Part shown: positions 38,061 through 48,004 of the stretch, piece after piece
Position numbering within the stretch: the first letter of the stretch is position 1
How the letters are laid out: every line of letters begins with the position of its first letter
Assembly (NCBI RefSeq): GCF_014641855.1
Contig: NZ_BMII01000023.1
Coordinates: 32,730-96,729, forward strand
Length of the DNA: 64,000 bases
DNA from: Shewanella inventionis
GTDB taxonomy: Bacteria; Pseudomonadota; Gammaproteobacteria; Enterobacterales; Shewanellaceae
Direction: 5' to 3'
Program-made: the position numbers and the translations under genes
The notes under the pieces: model-generated
The model's database searches: none
Told to the model about the DNA's origin: nothing
What the model saw: the letters and a program-made list of their open reading frames with translations, nothing else

Positions 38061-38519
38061 TTAGTCGACTGTTCTACTGGTAATGGTAACGGTATCTTGT
38101 GCTTGAATTAACCCTTCTTGAATGACTCGGCAGGTGACTCCTCCACGCCAATCAGGCAATAGTGCTTGCTCTAGGCCCGGACGAGCTATCTCCATTTTTT
38201 TGCAAGGATCAGTTTCACCGGTTATTTGTAACTGAAGGTCTGCTCCAATACAAAGTATTTTACCTACATCTGCAGCACTAAACTGATAACCGCTGATTAA
38301 TAAATTAGCCCTGCGGGTTAACCAATCAAGTTGGCTATTAAGTTGCTCACAGGCAATTTGCCATTGCTGGAGTGATAATACTGTTACTTGTCGTTTTCCG
38401 GGTTTACCAAAAATGTCGTTTTCGACGCCACGGTTTAACGTCACATTGGCGCAAAAAACAGACTTCATGATGCCACGTTTTGCTGTTTTATAGGCAATAC
38501 CTTCCAATGTGATGGCCAT
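38061..38519 (-). CDS. MOSC-domain protein
   Basis: A 152-residue stand-alone MOSC domain (the fold shared by the C-terminus of molybdenum cofactor sulfurase, YiiM and YcbX). FGKPGKRQVTVLSLQQW, RRANLLISGYQFSAADVG and the cysteine segment TGETDPCKKMEIARPG match the family. Such proteins transfer sulfur or handle the molybdenum cofactor; this one's acceptor is unknown. It lies three bases after tusA, a sulfur carrier, so the two are surely co-translated, and a sulfur-transfer role is a reasonable inference. Confidence 0.85.
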   Translation of the reverse strand: MAITLEGIAYKTAKRGIMKSVFCANVTLNRGVENDIFGKPGKRQVTVLSLQQWQIACEQLNSQLDWLTRRANLLISGYQFSAADVGKILCIGADLQLQITGETDPCKKMEIARPGLEQALLPDWRGGVTCRVIQEGLIQAQDTVTITSRTVD

Positions 38520-38522
38520 TAA

Positions 38523-38768
38523 TTACAATCCTTTTTTGAGTAAATAGTGGTATGGGGTTTTACTTGTGTCACTGGCAACTAGGGTATGATCCATGAATTC
38601 ACAAAAACTTGGAATATCTCGTGTGGTGGCTGGATCATCTGCAATGATTAGTAAGGTTTCACCATCCGCCATTTTTCGCACTGTTTTTCGGATCATCATT
38701 ACGGGCTCAGGGCAGCGCAAACCAAGTGCATCGAGTTGGTGTTGTGCTTGTGTGTAAATATCGGTCAT
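38523..38768 (-). CDS. tusA: Sulfur carrier protein TusA
   Basis: TusA accepts persulfide sulfur from the cysteine desulfurase IscS and passes it on, notably for tRNA 2-thiouridine. The start [19 protein letters not shown] gives 81 residues as in E. coli, and the active cysteine is Cys19 in [10 protein letters not shown]. The block [18 protein letters not shown] is fully conserved. An upstream ATG three codons earlier is possible but not family-like. It precedes the MOSC gene. Confidence 0.96.
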   Translation of the reverse strand: MTDIYTQAQHQLDALGLRCPEPVMMIRKTVRKMADGETLLIIADDPATTRDIPSFCEFMDHTLVASDTSKTPYHYLLKKGL

Positions 38769-38895
38769 TGAATACAATCTTTATAAGCGGATCTCATTAG
38801 CGCTAATGTTACTCTTGTCATGTAATCTTGCCAAGTTTGCTGCACCAGTAATGTGATTTTGTTATTTTTAATCGTTTTTTAATTTTTATAAACCA

Positions 38896-38911
38896 TGTTT
38901 CACGTGGAACA
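38896..38911. other. parS: parS-like ParB-binding site 3
   Basis: TGTTTCACGTGGAACA fits TGTTNCACGTGNAACA. It lies in the gap between tusA and fadA, about 24 kb from the predicted oriC. Confidence 0.85.
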
Positions 38912-38940
38912 TTAGTCAAAGCAGAAAAATTTTAAAAATA

Positions 38941-38970
38941 AAAAAACGAGCCAAATTGGCTCGTTTTTAT
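38941..38970 (-). terminator. Terminator of the fadBA operon
   Basis: AAAACGAGCCAA, one A, TTGGCTCGTTTT forms a stem with flanking A and T runs, 46 bases past the fadA stop. Confidence 0.88.
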
Positions 38971-39015
38971 GGTTACTTGTAACTGAATCTGGCTCAGTAA
39001 CAAATAAAATGGTTT

Positions 39016-40182
<1,167 letters not shown>

Positions 40183-40201
40183 TTAATTCCTTTCCCACTG
40201 A

Positions 40202-42352
40202 TTAGGCTTGGTAGTAACTACCGTTTTTGGCTGCAAGTTCACGCATTGCATCGGTGACTTGGTATAAGCCGCCTAGGTGTGCATATTTGTCTGCAAGGGC
40301 AACAAAGTTTGCAACGCCCATGGTATCTAAATAACGGAATACACCGCCACGGAATGGAGGGAAACCAATGCCGTATACCAGACCCATGTCGCCTTCAGCA
40401 GGAGATGCAATAATACCTTCTTCTAAACAACGAACCGTTTCGATGATCATTGGGATCATGCAACGCGCGATGATGTCGTCTGATTCGAATGCTTTTAACT
40501 CACCAAATTCAGTGCTGAGTAATTCATAGCTTGTTGGATCGATATCTTTTTTCGGTTTACCGCGACTGTCAACCGAGTAAGCATAGAAACCTTTGGTGTT
40601 CTTTTGGCCTAGACGTTTGTTTTCAAACATAATATCAATAGCGTCTTTGCCATTTTTACCCATGCGGTCAGGGAAACCTTCGGCCATTACCGCTTGAGCG
40701 TGGTGACCTGTATCTAAACCGACTACGTCAAGTAAATATGCAGGGCCCATTGGCCAACCAAATTGTTTTTCCATGACTTTATCAACAGCGGCAAAATCTG
40801 CACCTTCAGCGAGTAGACCACTAAAGCCAGCAAAGTAAGGGAATAACACGCGGTTAACGAAGAAGCCAGGGCAGTCGTTTACCACGATTGGGGTTTTGCC
40901 CATTTTACTTGCATAGGCCACAACTGAAGCAATGGTTTCTTCTGAGCTGTGCTCACCACGGATAACTTCAACTAATGGCATTTTGTGCACAGGGTTAAAG
41001 AAATGCATACCGCAGAAACGTTCAGGCTTTTTAAGGCTTTTTGCTAGCAAGTTAATTGAAATTGTTGATGTATTTGAAGCAATGATGGCATCTTCAGATA
41101 CAAAGTTTTCAACTTCAGCTAATACGGTTGCTTTCACTTTAGGATGTTCAACAACGGCTTCTACTACTATGTCGCTACCTTTAATGGCGGCATAATCAAG
41201 CGAAGGAGTGATGTTGTTAAGCACTTTTGCCATTTTTTCTGGGGTAGAGCGGCCGCGGGCAACTTGTGTTGAAAGAATTTTAGCGGCTTCATTTAAGCCA
41301 AGTTCTAACGCAGGTTGAGCGATGTCTTTCATGACAATTGGCGTGCCTTTACTGGCGCTTTGGTAAGCAATACCGCCACCCATAATACCTGCACCCAATA
41401 CTGCTGCTTGATTTACATCTTTGGCCAGCTTGCTGGCTTTTTTGGCTTTACCTTTAACAAATTGATCGTTTAAGAAGATACCAATTAATGCTTGGGCAAC
41501 ATCGGTTTTCGCAAGTTTAATAAACGCTTGAGCTTCTACTTTTAGAGCGCCATCACGGTCTAATCCAGCAGCTTGTTCAACAACATTCACAGCCGTCATT
41601 GGGGCTGGATAATGTTTACCTGCAACAGAAAACACCATGCCTTTAGCTGTTGCAAAAGACATCATGGCTTCAAGTTTTGGCAGTTGTAATGCTGATTGTT
41701 TTTGAGTGCGACGACTTTGCCAATCAATGTTGCCATTTAATGCGTCGTGTAGCATTTGAATTGCTGCTGCTTCTAAATGTTCTGGCGCGACGACAGCATC
41801 AATTGCACCTACTTTTAATGCTTCTTCTGGACGTTGCTCTTTTGCGGTGGTTATCCACTCAAGGGCATTGTCTGCTCCGATAACTCGTGGCAAACGAACT
41901 GTGCCACCAAAGCCAGGAATAATCCCTAGTTTGGTTTCTGGTAAACCAACGCGTGCATTGGTGTCTGCAACACGTAAATCTGTGGCTAAAATCGTTTCAC
42001 AACCGCCACCCAATGCAAAACCATTTACTGCAGAGGCTGTAGGAAATGGCAAGTCTTCAAGCTTATTAAATACCGCGTTAGCTTGTTCAACCCAAGCGAG
42101 TAACGTTGCATCATCTTGCTGAAATAGACTTAAAAACTCAGTAATGTCAGCGCCAACAATAAAGGTGCTTTTGGCTGATGTCAGCAATAGCGCTTTAATG
42201 TTAGTGTTTTGTTTTATGCTGTCTAATGCAGCATCTAATGAGGCTAGAGTTTCTCTGTCGAACTTGTTTACCGAACCAGGTGCGTTAAAGCACAGTTTGG
42301 CAATATTATCTTCAAGTAACTCAACCTGAATGGTAGGGCTTTGGTAGATCAT
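40202..42352 (-). CDS. fadB: Fatty-acid oxidation complex alpha subunit
   Basis: FadB carries enoyl-CoA hydratase, isomerase and 3-hydroxyacyl-CoA dehydrogenase activities of aerobic beta-oxidation. It has 716 residues (E. coli 729). The N-terminal crotonase domain has [10 protein letters not shown] and [16 protein letters not shown]. The NAD-binding dehydrogenase has [27 protein letters not shown] and [16 protein letters not shown]. It is the first gene of fadBA, and a palindrome lies in its promoter region. Confidence 0.97.
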   Translation of the reverse strand: MIYQSPTIQVELLEDNIAKLCFNAPGSVNKFDRETLASLDAALDSIKQNTNIKALLLTSAKSTFIVGADITEFLSLFQQDDATLLAWVEQANAVFNKLEDLPFPTASAVNGFALGGGCETILATDLRVADTNARVGLPETKLGIIPGFGGTVRLPRVIGADNALEWITTAKEQRPEEALKVGAIDAVVAPEHLEAAAIQMLHDALNGNIDWQSRRTQKQSALQLPKLEAMMSFATAKGMVFSVAGKHYPAPMTAVNVVEQAAGLDRDGALKVEAQAFIKLAKTDVAQALIGIFLNDQFVKGKAKKASKLAKDVNQAAVLGAGIMGGGIAYQSASKGTPIVMKDIAQPALELGLNEAAKILSTQVARGRSTPEKMAKVLNNITPSLDYAAIKGSDIVVEAVVEHPKVKATVLAEVENFVSEDAIIASNTSTISINLLAKSLKKPERFCGMHFFNPVHKMPLVEVIRGEHSSEETIASVVAYASKMGKTPIVVNDCPGFFVNRVLFPYFAGFSGLLAEGADFAAVDKVMEKQFGWPMGPAYLLDVVGLDTGHHAQAVMAEGFPDRMGKNGKDAIDIMFENKRLGQKNTKGFYAYSVDSRGKPKKDIDPTSYELLSTEFGELKAFESDDIIARCMIPMIIETVRCLEEGIIASPAEGDMGLVYGIGFPPFRGGVFRYLDTMGVANFVALADKYAHLGGLYQVTDAMRELAAKNGSYYQA

Positions 42353-42495
42353 TGCTTGCTTCCTTATTGCTTAAAAGCGACTTCCACATCTTATTTACTG
42401 TGCAGTTATCAAGCTCAATTCACAGCAGTGTAGGCCATCTATTGACCAATTGATTATCAGTGTGCGACTAAATGAGAAAAATTACAACACCCAAT

Positions 42496-42511
42496 TTAAA
42501 CGGCCGTTTAA
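42496..42511. promoter_or_regulatory. Palindromic operator candidate upstream of fadBA and pepQ
   Basis: TTAAACGGCCGTTTAA is a perfect 16-bp palindrome in the divergent fadB/pepQ gap. Its AAAC-N4-GTTT core resembles sites of PsrA, a TetR-type repressor of fad genes in related bacteria, although the flanking bases differ. The link is inferred. Confidence 0.5.
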
Positions 42512-42586
42512 TTTTTTATCATCTCGCGATGAGTTTTTGAGTTTGTGATAGACTTATTGAGTTAAAACTCATCAAAGGGATTGTCT

Positions 42587-43906
42587 ATGGATCAGTTAGC
42601 CCATCTATATCATGCGCATATTACCGAGCTTAATCGTCGTGTTGCTGAAATTTGTCAACGTGAGAGCCTTGCTGGGGTTGTAGTTCACTCGGGACAACCG
42701 CATAGACAATTTTTAGATGATTTAAATTACCCTTTTAAAGTTAACCCACAATTTAAAGCTTGGCTGCCTATTTTAGACACACCAAATTGTTGGGTGATTG
42801 CAAATGGCCAAGACAAGCCGACTTTAGTTTTTTATCGGCCCGTTGATTTTTGGCATAAAGTAAATGATGTGCCACAAGCATTTTGGACCGAGCATTTTAC
42901 GATCAAGTTATTAACTAAGCCGGATCGTATCGCTGATTTTTTACCACAAGATGTCGCATCTTGGGCATATGTTGGTGAGCATTTAGATGTCGCGGACGTA
43001 TTAGGCTTTACTGCTCGTAACCCTGACGCTGTGATGAATTACTTACATTATCATCGCGCTGATAAAACACAATATGAGCTCGAATGTTTACGCCGGGCGA
43101 ATCAAATGGCTGTGAAAGGGCATTTAGCGGCTAAAAATGCATTTTATAATGGCGCCAGTGAGTTTGAAATTCAGCAAGGCTATTTGTTAGCAATAGGCCA
43201 AGGTGAAAACGATGTGCCTTATGGCAATATTATCGCGTTGAATCAAAATGCTGCGATTTTACATTACACCGCTTTAGAGCATAGTAAACCGGCTCAGCGT
43301 TTGTCGTTTTTAATTGATGCTGGTGCTCATTATCACGGTTATGCAGCTGATATTACGCGTACATACTCATTTGAAAAAAATCGGTTTTATGAGCTCATCA
43401 TCGCGTTAGATAAAGTACAACAAACAATTATTGAGCAAATGAAACCGGGCGTAAAATATGTCGATTTACATATTGCAACGCATCATTATATTGGCCAACT
43501 ATTACTCGACTTTGGTCTGGCCCGTGGGACGGTTGAACAACTTGTCGCTGAAGGCGTCACCAGTGCGTTTTTTCCACATGGTTTAGGGCATATGCTAGGG
43601 TTGCAGGTTCATGATATGGGTGGATACGCCCATGATGAGCGAGGCACCCATATCGCAGCTCCAGAGGCGCATCCATTTTTGCGTTGTACTCGTGTACTGG
43701 CGCCAAATCAGGTGCTGACCGTTGAGCCGGGTATTTATATTATTGACACCTTACTTGAACAACTTGCGCCGTCAGCAAAGCAAATGATTAATTGGCAAAT
43801 GGTTGATGAGTTACGTCCGTTTGGTGGAATAAGAATAGAAGATAACGTTATCGTCCATCATAATCGGGTCGAAAACATGACAAGAGAGTTTGGTTTAGTT
43901 GATTGA
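42587..43906 (+). CDS. pepQ: Xaa-Pro dipeptidase
   Basis: PepQ cleaves dipeptides ending in proline with two metal ions. The start [12 protein letters not shown] (AAAGGGA ribosome site, six-base spacing) gives 439 residues. The creatinase-like N-terminal domain is followed by the pita-bread fold with metal ligands in [38 protein letters not shown] and RIEDN. It diverges from fadBA, as in enteric bacteria, and overlaps the next gene by eight bases. Confidence 0.96.
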   Translation: MDQLAHLYHAHITELNRRVAEICQRESLAGVVVHSGQPHRQFLDDLNYPFKVNPQFKAWLPILDTPNCWVIANGQDKPTLVFYRPVDFWHKVNDVPQAFWTEHFTIKLLTKPDRIADFLPQDVASWAYVGEHLDVADVLGFTARNPDAVMNYLHYHRADKTQYELECLRRANQMAVKGHLAAKNAFYNGASEFEIQQGYLLAIGQGENDVPYGNIIALNQNAAILHYTALEHSKPAQRLSFLIDAGAHYHGYAADITRTYSFEKNRFYELIIALDKVQQTIIEQMKPGVKYVDLHIATHHYIGQLLLDFGLARGTVEQLVAEGVTSAFFPHGLGHMLGLQVHDMGGYAHDERGTHIAAPEAHPFLRCTRVLAPNQVLTVEPGIYIIDTLLEQLAPSAKQMINWQMVDELRPFGGIRIEDNVIVHHNRVENMTREFGLVD

Positions 43907-44513
43907 ATCTTATTTAGTACCCAAGGGTAACGTATTGATAGAGGAAGAGATAAAGCATAGCCGCTTTATCTCTTTGTTGTTTCATTGCCCAAACCAACAA
44001 CAAATGAAGTTAGCACTTACTGACATTAAACTGCAATACCCCGGAGCAAGCCATTATTGCTATGCTTTTGTGGCTGGCAGCCCTGAAAATACGGTTGATA
44101 TGGGAGCTAGTGATGATGGTGAACCGTCGGGCAGTGCCGGAAAACCCATGTTAGCGTGCCTGCAGGGAGCCAACATTGGCGAGCTTGGTGCAATTGTTGT
44201 GCGTTATTTTGGTGGAACCAAGTTAGGTGTTGGCGGTTTAGTTCGCGCTTATACTTCAGGGATTAAGCAAGGACTGCCTCAAGTACAAACGCAAATAAAA
44301 CATATTCGTTATCCAGCCAGTTTGGTGTGTCATTATGCGCAATTGACTGATATAGAATATTTAGTCAATCAAAATGATGGTGTAATCGTTGATAAAGTGT
44401 TTACAGATAAGGTTGATATTCATTTTGAATTGGCCAAATCATACCATCAAGACTTTAATCAAGCTTTAGCGACCCTGACTCAGGGGCAGTTACAAGTAAA
44501 GTTTACAGTTTGA
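43899..44513 (+). CDS. yigZ: YigZ family protein (IMPACT-like)
   Basis: A 204-residue member of the YigZ/IMPACT family. [27 protein letters not shown] and [22 protein letters not shown] are the conserved blocks of the N-terminal domain; a small C-terminal ferredoxin-like domain follows. The start used is TTG at 43899, inside the end of pepQ; no ATG or GTG fits the conserved N-terminus IESYLVP. Its biochemical role is not established, and the E. coli homolog also lies beside pepQ and trkH. Confidence 0.9.
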   Translation: MIESYLVPKGNVLIEEEIKHSRFISLLFHCPNQQQMKLALTDIKLQYPGASHYCYAFVAGSPENTVDMGASDDGEPSGSAGKPMLACLQGANIGELGAIVVRYFGGTKLGVGGLVRAYTSGIKQGLPQVQTQIKHIRYPASLVCHYAQLTDIEYLVNQNDGVIVDKVFTDKVDIHFELAKSYHQDFNQALATLTQGQLQVKFTV

Positions 44514-44586
44514 GCTATGACGAACTTATGCCAGAATGTCATTCAATTGTTAACATGGTCGCAGTACAACTTAAACAGAATCCTTA

Positions 44587-46044
44587 ATGCAATATAAAAC
44601 AATTATTAGAATCACCGGTTTGTTGATGGGATTATTTTCGATCACCATGTTGCCATCTGCATTAGTCGCAATCTTATATAAAGATGGTGGTGGTACTGCG
44701 TTTATTCAGGCCTTTGTTGTCAGTATCTTTTTAGGTTTTTTATTATGGTATCCCAATCGTCATGAAAAGGGCGATCTACGCACTCGTGAGGGGTTCTTGA
44801 TCGTTGTGTTATTCTGGACAGTACTTGGGTCGATAGGTGCCTTGCCATTCATTTTTGCCAATGAACCCAACCTCAGCTGGACAGACAGTTTTTTTGAATC
44901 ATTTTCAGCGCTAACGACTACGGGCGCGACCGTGATAGTTGGTCTTGATGATCTCCCTAAGTCTATTTTGTTTTATCGCCATTTACTCCAGTGGATGGGC
45001 GGTATGGGTATCATTGTACTTGCGGTGGCTATTTTACCGCTGTTAGGGATTGGTGGTATGCAGCTCTACAAAGCTGAAGTGCCGGGACCCGTTAAAGACA
45101 CTAAGGTGACCCCACGAATCGCCGAAACAGCTAAGGCTTTGTGGTATATCTATTTTATGCTGACCACCTTGTGTGCTTTGGCGTTTTATTTTGCTGGAAT
45201 GGATGCATTTGATGCTATTTGCCATTCATTTTCTACCATTGCTATTGGCGGGTTTTCTACTCACGATGCAAGTTTGGGGTATTTTGACAGCCCATTAATT
45301 AACGTGATTTGTGCTGTTTTCTTACTGGTTGCGGCTGTCAATTTTAGCCTTCATTTTGCGGCATTTAGTTGGCGCGGTATTAACTTTAAAATCTATTTCA
45401 AAGATGCCGAATTTAAAGTGTTAATCGCGGTCCAGCTGGTATTAACGGCCATTTGTTTTATTACCTTATATCAGTCGGGTATTTATGACTCGGCAGAACA
45501 AACTCTCGATTACGCCTTCTTCCAAGTGGTTTCAATTTCAACCACTGCGGGTTTTGGCACCGAAAGCTTTCATTCCTGGCCATTATTTCTTCCTATTTTA
45601 CTGATATTTTCTAGCTTTATTGGTGGCTGTGCGGGCTCGACGGGTGGCGGTATGAAAGTCATTCGTTTAATTTTGCTGGTGTTACAGGGTTCTCGCGAGT
45701 TAAAGCGTTTAATACACCCCAAAGCCATGTACTCAATTCGAATTGGATCGAACGCACTACCAGACCGGATTATTGATGCTGTATGGGGCTTCTTTTCTGC
45801 TTACGCTTTAGTGTTTGTTGTTTGTATGGTTATTTTAATGGCTATGGATATGGACGCGATCACAGCATTTAGTGCCACCGCAGCAAGTTTAAATAACCTA
45901 GGCCCTGGCTTAGGGGATGTTGCGTCAAACTATGCCAATGTGTCTGATGGTGCTAAGTGGGTATTGGTTGTTGCTATGTTGTTTGGGCGTTTAGAAGTGT
46001 TTACTTTATTAGTGCTGTTTACGCCGACATTTTGGAAAAATTAA
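44587..46044 (+). CDS. trkH: Trk potassium uptake system membrane subunit TrkH
   Basis: TrkH is the potassium-conducting channel of the Trk system; TrkA, its NAD-binding regulator, is encoded at 48.0-49.4 kb. It has 485 residues (E. coli 483) with about ten membrane helices. Selectivity-filter segments are recognisable as SALTTTGATV, TIAIGGFSTHD, STTAGFGTESF and ATAASLNNLGPG. Its stop codon overlaps the hemG start as TAATG, indicating coupled translation, as in E. coli. Confidence 0.97.
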   Translation: MQYKTIIRITGLLMGLFSITMLPSALVAILYKDGGGTAFIQAFVVSIFLGFLLWYPNRHEKGDLRTREGFLIVVLFWTVLGSIGALPFIFANEPNLSWTDSFFESFSALTTTGATVIVGLDDLPKSILFYRHLLQWMGGMGIIVLAVAILPLLGIGGMQLYKAEVPGPVKDTKVTPRIAETAKALWYIYFMLTTLCALAFYFAGMDAFDAICHSFSTIAIGGFSTHDASLGYFDSPLINVICAVFLLVAAVNFSLHFAAFSWRGINFKIYFKDAEFKVLIAVQLVLTAICFITLYQSGIYDSAEQTLDYAFFQVVSISTTAGFGTESFHSWPLFLPILLIFSSFIGGCAGSTGGGMKVIRLILLVLQGSRELKRLIHPKAMYSIRIGSNALPDRIIDAVWGFFSAYALVFVVCMVILMAMDMDAITAFSATAASLNNLGPGLGDVASNYANVSDGAKWVLVVAMLFGRLEVFTLLVLFTPTFWKN

Positions 46045-46577
46045 TGATAAAAACAGTTATTTTATATTCAACAGTTGATGGGCAAACACTGGCTATTTGC
46101 CAACGGATTGGCCAATTTTTAGCTGAGAATGGGGAGCAGGTGAATATCATTAATCTCGATGATGCCAAGGCAGAGCAATTAGTGGCTGCTGATAAAGTGG
46201 TCATAGGGGCCAGCATTAGATACGGTAAGCATCGACCAGAATTATATACGTTTGCAAAGCAACACCAGGCATTACTCGACACAAAATTGAACAGCTTTTT
46301 TACTGTGAATGTTGTCGCCAGAAAACCATTAAAAAATACCCCTGCAACGAATCCTTATATGCAAAAATTTTTAACGCTATCGACTTGGACACCAAATTTA
46401 CTTGGGGTTTTTGCCGGTAAAATTGATTATCCACGTTATCGTTTTTTCGACAAGGTGATGATCCGTTTTATTATGTGGATGACGAGGGGGCCAACAGACA
46501 CCAATGGCACTTTTGAATTTACAGATTGGAATAAAGTTGACGATTTTGCTAAGCAAATCTCGGTGCAGAAGCGATAA
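46044..46577 (+). CDS. hemG: Menaquinone-dependent protoporphyrinogen IX dehydrogenase HemG
   Basis: HemG oxidises protoporphyrinogen IX to protoporphyrin IX, passing electrons to quinones. The start MIKTVILYSTVDGQT (ATG overlapping the trkH stop by one base) gives 177 residues (E. coli 181). It is a flavodoxin fold: the FMN loop is LYSTVDGQTLAI, then GASIRYGKH. The HemG-specific long insertion reads FFTVNVVARKP through YMQKFLTLSTWTP to FAGKIDYPRYR, and GPTDTNGTFEFTDW closes it. A second, related gene lies at 47102. Confidence 0.94.
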   Translation: MIKTVILYSTVDGQTLAICQRIGQFLAENGEQVNIINLDDAKAEQLVAADKVVIGASIRYGKHRPELYTFAKQHQALLDTKLNSFFTVNVVARKPLKNTPATNPYMQKFLTLSTWTPNLLGVFAGKIDYPRYRFFDKVMIRFIMWMTRGPTDTNGTFEFTDWNKVDDFAKQISVQKR

Positions 46578-46585
46578 TCAGTAAA

Positions 46586-46609
46586 GCGCCTAATACCAAT
46601 ACTAGGCGC
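46586..46609. terminator. Hairpin between convergent hemG and arsR-type genes
   Basis: GCGCCTA, ten-base loop, TAGGCGC. It starts eight bases past the hemG stop and overlaps the end of the convergent ArsR gene. There is no clear T run, so its terminator role is tentative. Confidence 0.4.
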
Positions 46610-46907
46610 AATAACGGCGATGTAAAATGGATATTACTTCGGTGACCTGTTCATTTTTTAGGGTGTAATACACCACTTGCGAGCTTTTGCGTGTATTGAC
46701 TAGGTCTTGAGTGCGCAATACGGCAAGGTGTTGTGATAGCGCAGACTGACTTAATGGTACGGTTTCATTTAGCTCTGTGACACTGTGTTCTTTTTCCAGC
46801 AACAAGCACAAAATCATCAGTCGATAAGGATTTGCAATTGCTTTTAGCCATTGCGCGGCTGTCTCTGCATTATTAAGCATGGTTGCTACATCAATATTTT
46901 GCTGCAT
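46602..46907 (-). CDS. ArsR-family repressor of the YgaV/BigR (sulfur/redox-sensing) type
   Basis: A 101-residue winged-helix repressor. Residues about 18-85 carry the ArsR fold with recognition helix SQSALSQHLAVLRTQDLV and wing QVVYYTLKN. It lacks the metal motif ELCVCDL of arsenic and cadmium sensors. It keeps a cysteine in the second helix (Cys34, LMILCLLL) and one at the C-terminus (Cys100, RRYCA). This is the pair used by YgaV, BigR and SqrR to sense persulfides or oxidation. It sits between two hemG-like genes, so control of the second, divergent copy is likely. Confidence 0.85.
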   Translation of the reverse strand: MQQNIDVATMLNNAETAAQWLKAIANPYRLMILCLLLEKEHSVTELNETVPLSQSALSQHLAVLRTQDLVNTRKSSQVVYYTLKNEQVTEVISILHRRYCA

Positions 46908-47065
46908 GAGGGTTCCTATCGGTTGAGCGTGAGTCAGTTTAAGAATAACTGTCTATCTAACGCCATCATACTTCTGTGCCTTACAGATCTCAATTTTAAC
47001 TATTAAATATATGAGCTATTTCTAATTTGTGATCATTACAAGGGATTAAAAAGCGCATTATTGGC

Positions 47066-47089
47066 ACACTGAGGCAAATTTCGCAGTGT
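47066..47089. promoter_or_regulatory. Inverted repeat just upstream of the second hemG-like gene
   Basis: ACACTG-N12-CAGTGT ends 12 bases before the start codon at 47102. With further partial pairing inside, it could be an operator for the divergent ArsR-type repressor or an mRNA hairpin near the ribosome site. Confidence 0.4.
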
Positions 47090-47101
47090 TGAGAACTCAC
47101 C

Positions 47102-47653
47102 ATGGCCAATATATTAGTCCTTTATTATTCTCGAGGTGGGCATACCGCTCTAATTAGCGATGCAATTGCTAAGCAAATACTCGCCAATGGTGATCAGTGT
47201 GATGTGATGAGCATTCATGAAAGCAAACAGCATCCCATCGACTGGTCAAAATACCATGCTGTTGCGCTGGGGGCGTGTGTACTTTATGGTTCATATCATA
47301 AATCTGTGTTTGAGTTTGTTCAGCAGTATCAACAGGCGTTAGCGAATATTCCAAATAGTTTTTTTTGCGTTAATGTGGTGGCACGGAATCCTGAAAAACG
47401 CATCCCAGAAAACAATAAATATCTGCAAAAGTTTTTAACACTGTCAGCCTGGCAGCCACAAGATGTTAAGATTATTGCTGGTAAAGTGGATTACCCCTCT
47501 TGGCCCTGGTACGACAGCTTAATGATTAGATTGATCATGAAGATGACTGACGGTCCAACCGATCCTACCGCTATTATTGACTACACCGATTGGGAAGATG
47601 TAAAAGCCTATGGCGACCATATTACTCAGCTAGCACAGGTTGAGTTTAGTTAA
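47102..47653 (+). CDS. Second HemG-like flavodoxin (paralog)
   Basis: A 183-residue paralog of the HemG at 46044. The FMN loop is YYSRGGHTALIS, followed by LGACVLYGSYHKS. The HemG insertion is kept: FFCVNVVARNP, NNKYLQKFLTLSAWQPQ, AGKVDYPSWPWYD and the ending TDGPTDPTAIIDYTDW. The two copies align along their whole length but are clearly diverged. It may be an alternate protoporphyrinogen dehydrogenase made under other conditions, or have a new flavodoxin-type role. It diverges from the ArsR-type repressor. Confidence 0.85.
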   Translation: MANILVLYYSRGGHTALISDAIAKQILANGDQCDVMSIHESKQHPIDWSKYHAVALGACVLYGSYHKSVFEFVQQYQQALANIPNSFFCVNVVARNPEKRIPENNKYLQKFLTLSAWQPQDVKIIAGKVDYPSWPWYDSLMIRLIMKMTDGPTDPTAIIDYTDWEDVKAYGDHITQLAQVEFS

Positions 47654-47698
47654 TGTTTTAGCGAAATAGACTATTAATCTTGAAATGACGTCACGATA

Positions 47699-47990
47699 GT
47701 GTTGGAGTTATACCATTTCCATTAATTATGTGACCAATCAGAGTCGCTCAGACTGTTCAGTTTGAGGCGCATTGTTGAAATAATGGTTATTCCCTTCTAA
47801 GGCAATGCAACAAAGAAATGGACTGTCTGAGCGTCTCCTGCAAGGCGGGTTTCTGTGCCTTCTATGCTGCTTAATAGTATTTTGACGTAGAGCAACTATG
47901 CCTACAATCCTATTACTTGCCTAGAAGGCACAGAATTACCGCTGAATGACCAGATAATTAGTGGAATTGGTATTAATCGCACTCCAACAC
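47699..47990. mobile_element. MITE-like element with terminal and internal inverted repeats
   Basis: The gene-free stretch 47654-48004 is nearly filled by a structured element. Ends GTGTTGGAGT (47699-47708) and ACTCCAACAC (47981-47990) are complementary. Next to them about 35 bases on each side pair imperfectly (left from TATACCATTTCCATTAATTA, right with TAGTGGAATTGGTATTAAT). Inside, CGCTCAGAC / GTCTGAGCG (about 47745 and 47827) and the perfect 14-bp pair TTCTGTGCCTTCTA (47851-47864) / TAGAAGGCACAGAA (47922-47935) form further stems. No transposase is encoded, so mobilisation would be in trans. Flanking duplications were not clear. Confidence 0.7.
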
Positions 47991-48004
47991 TTAAAAACCA
48001 CATG

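Noticed and set aside
45043..45225. Short open frame antisense to trkH
   Set aside because: No family resemblance and no promoter; explained as a shadow of trkH.
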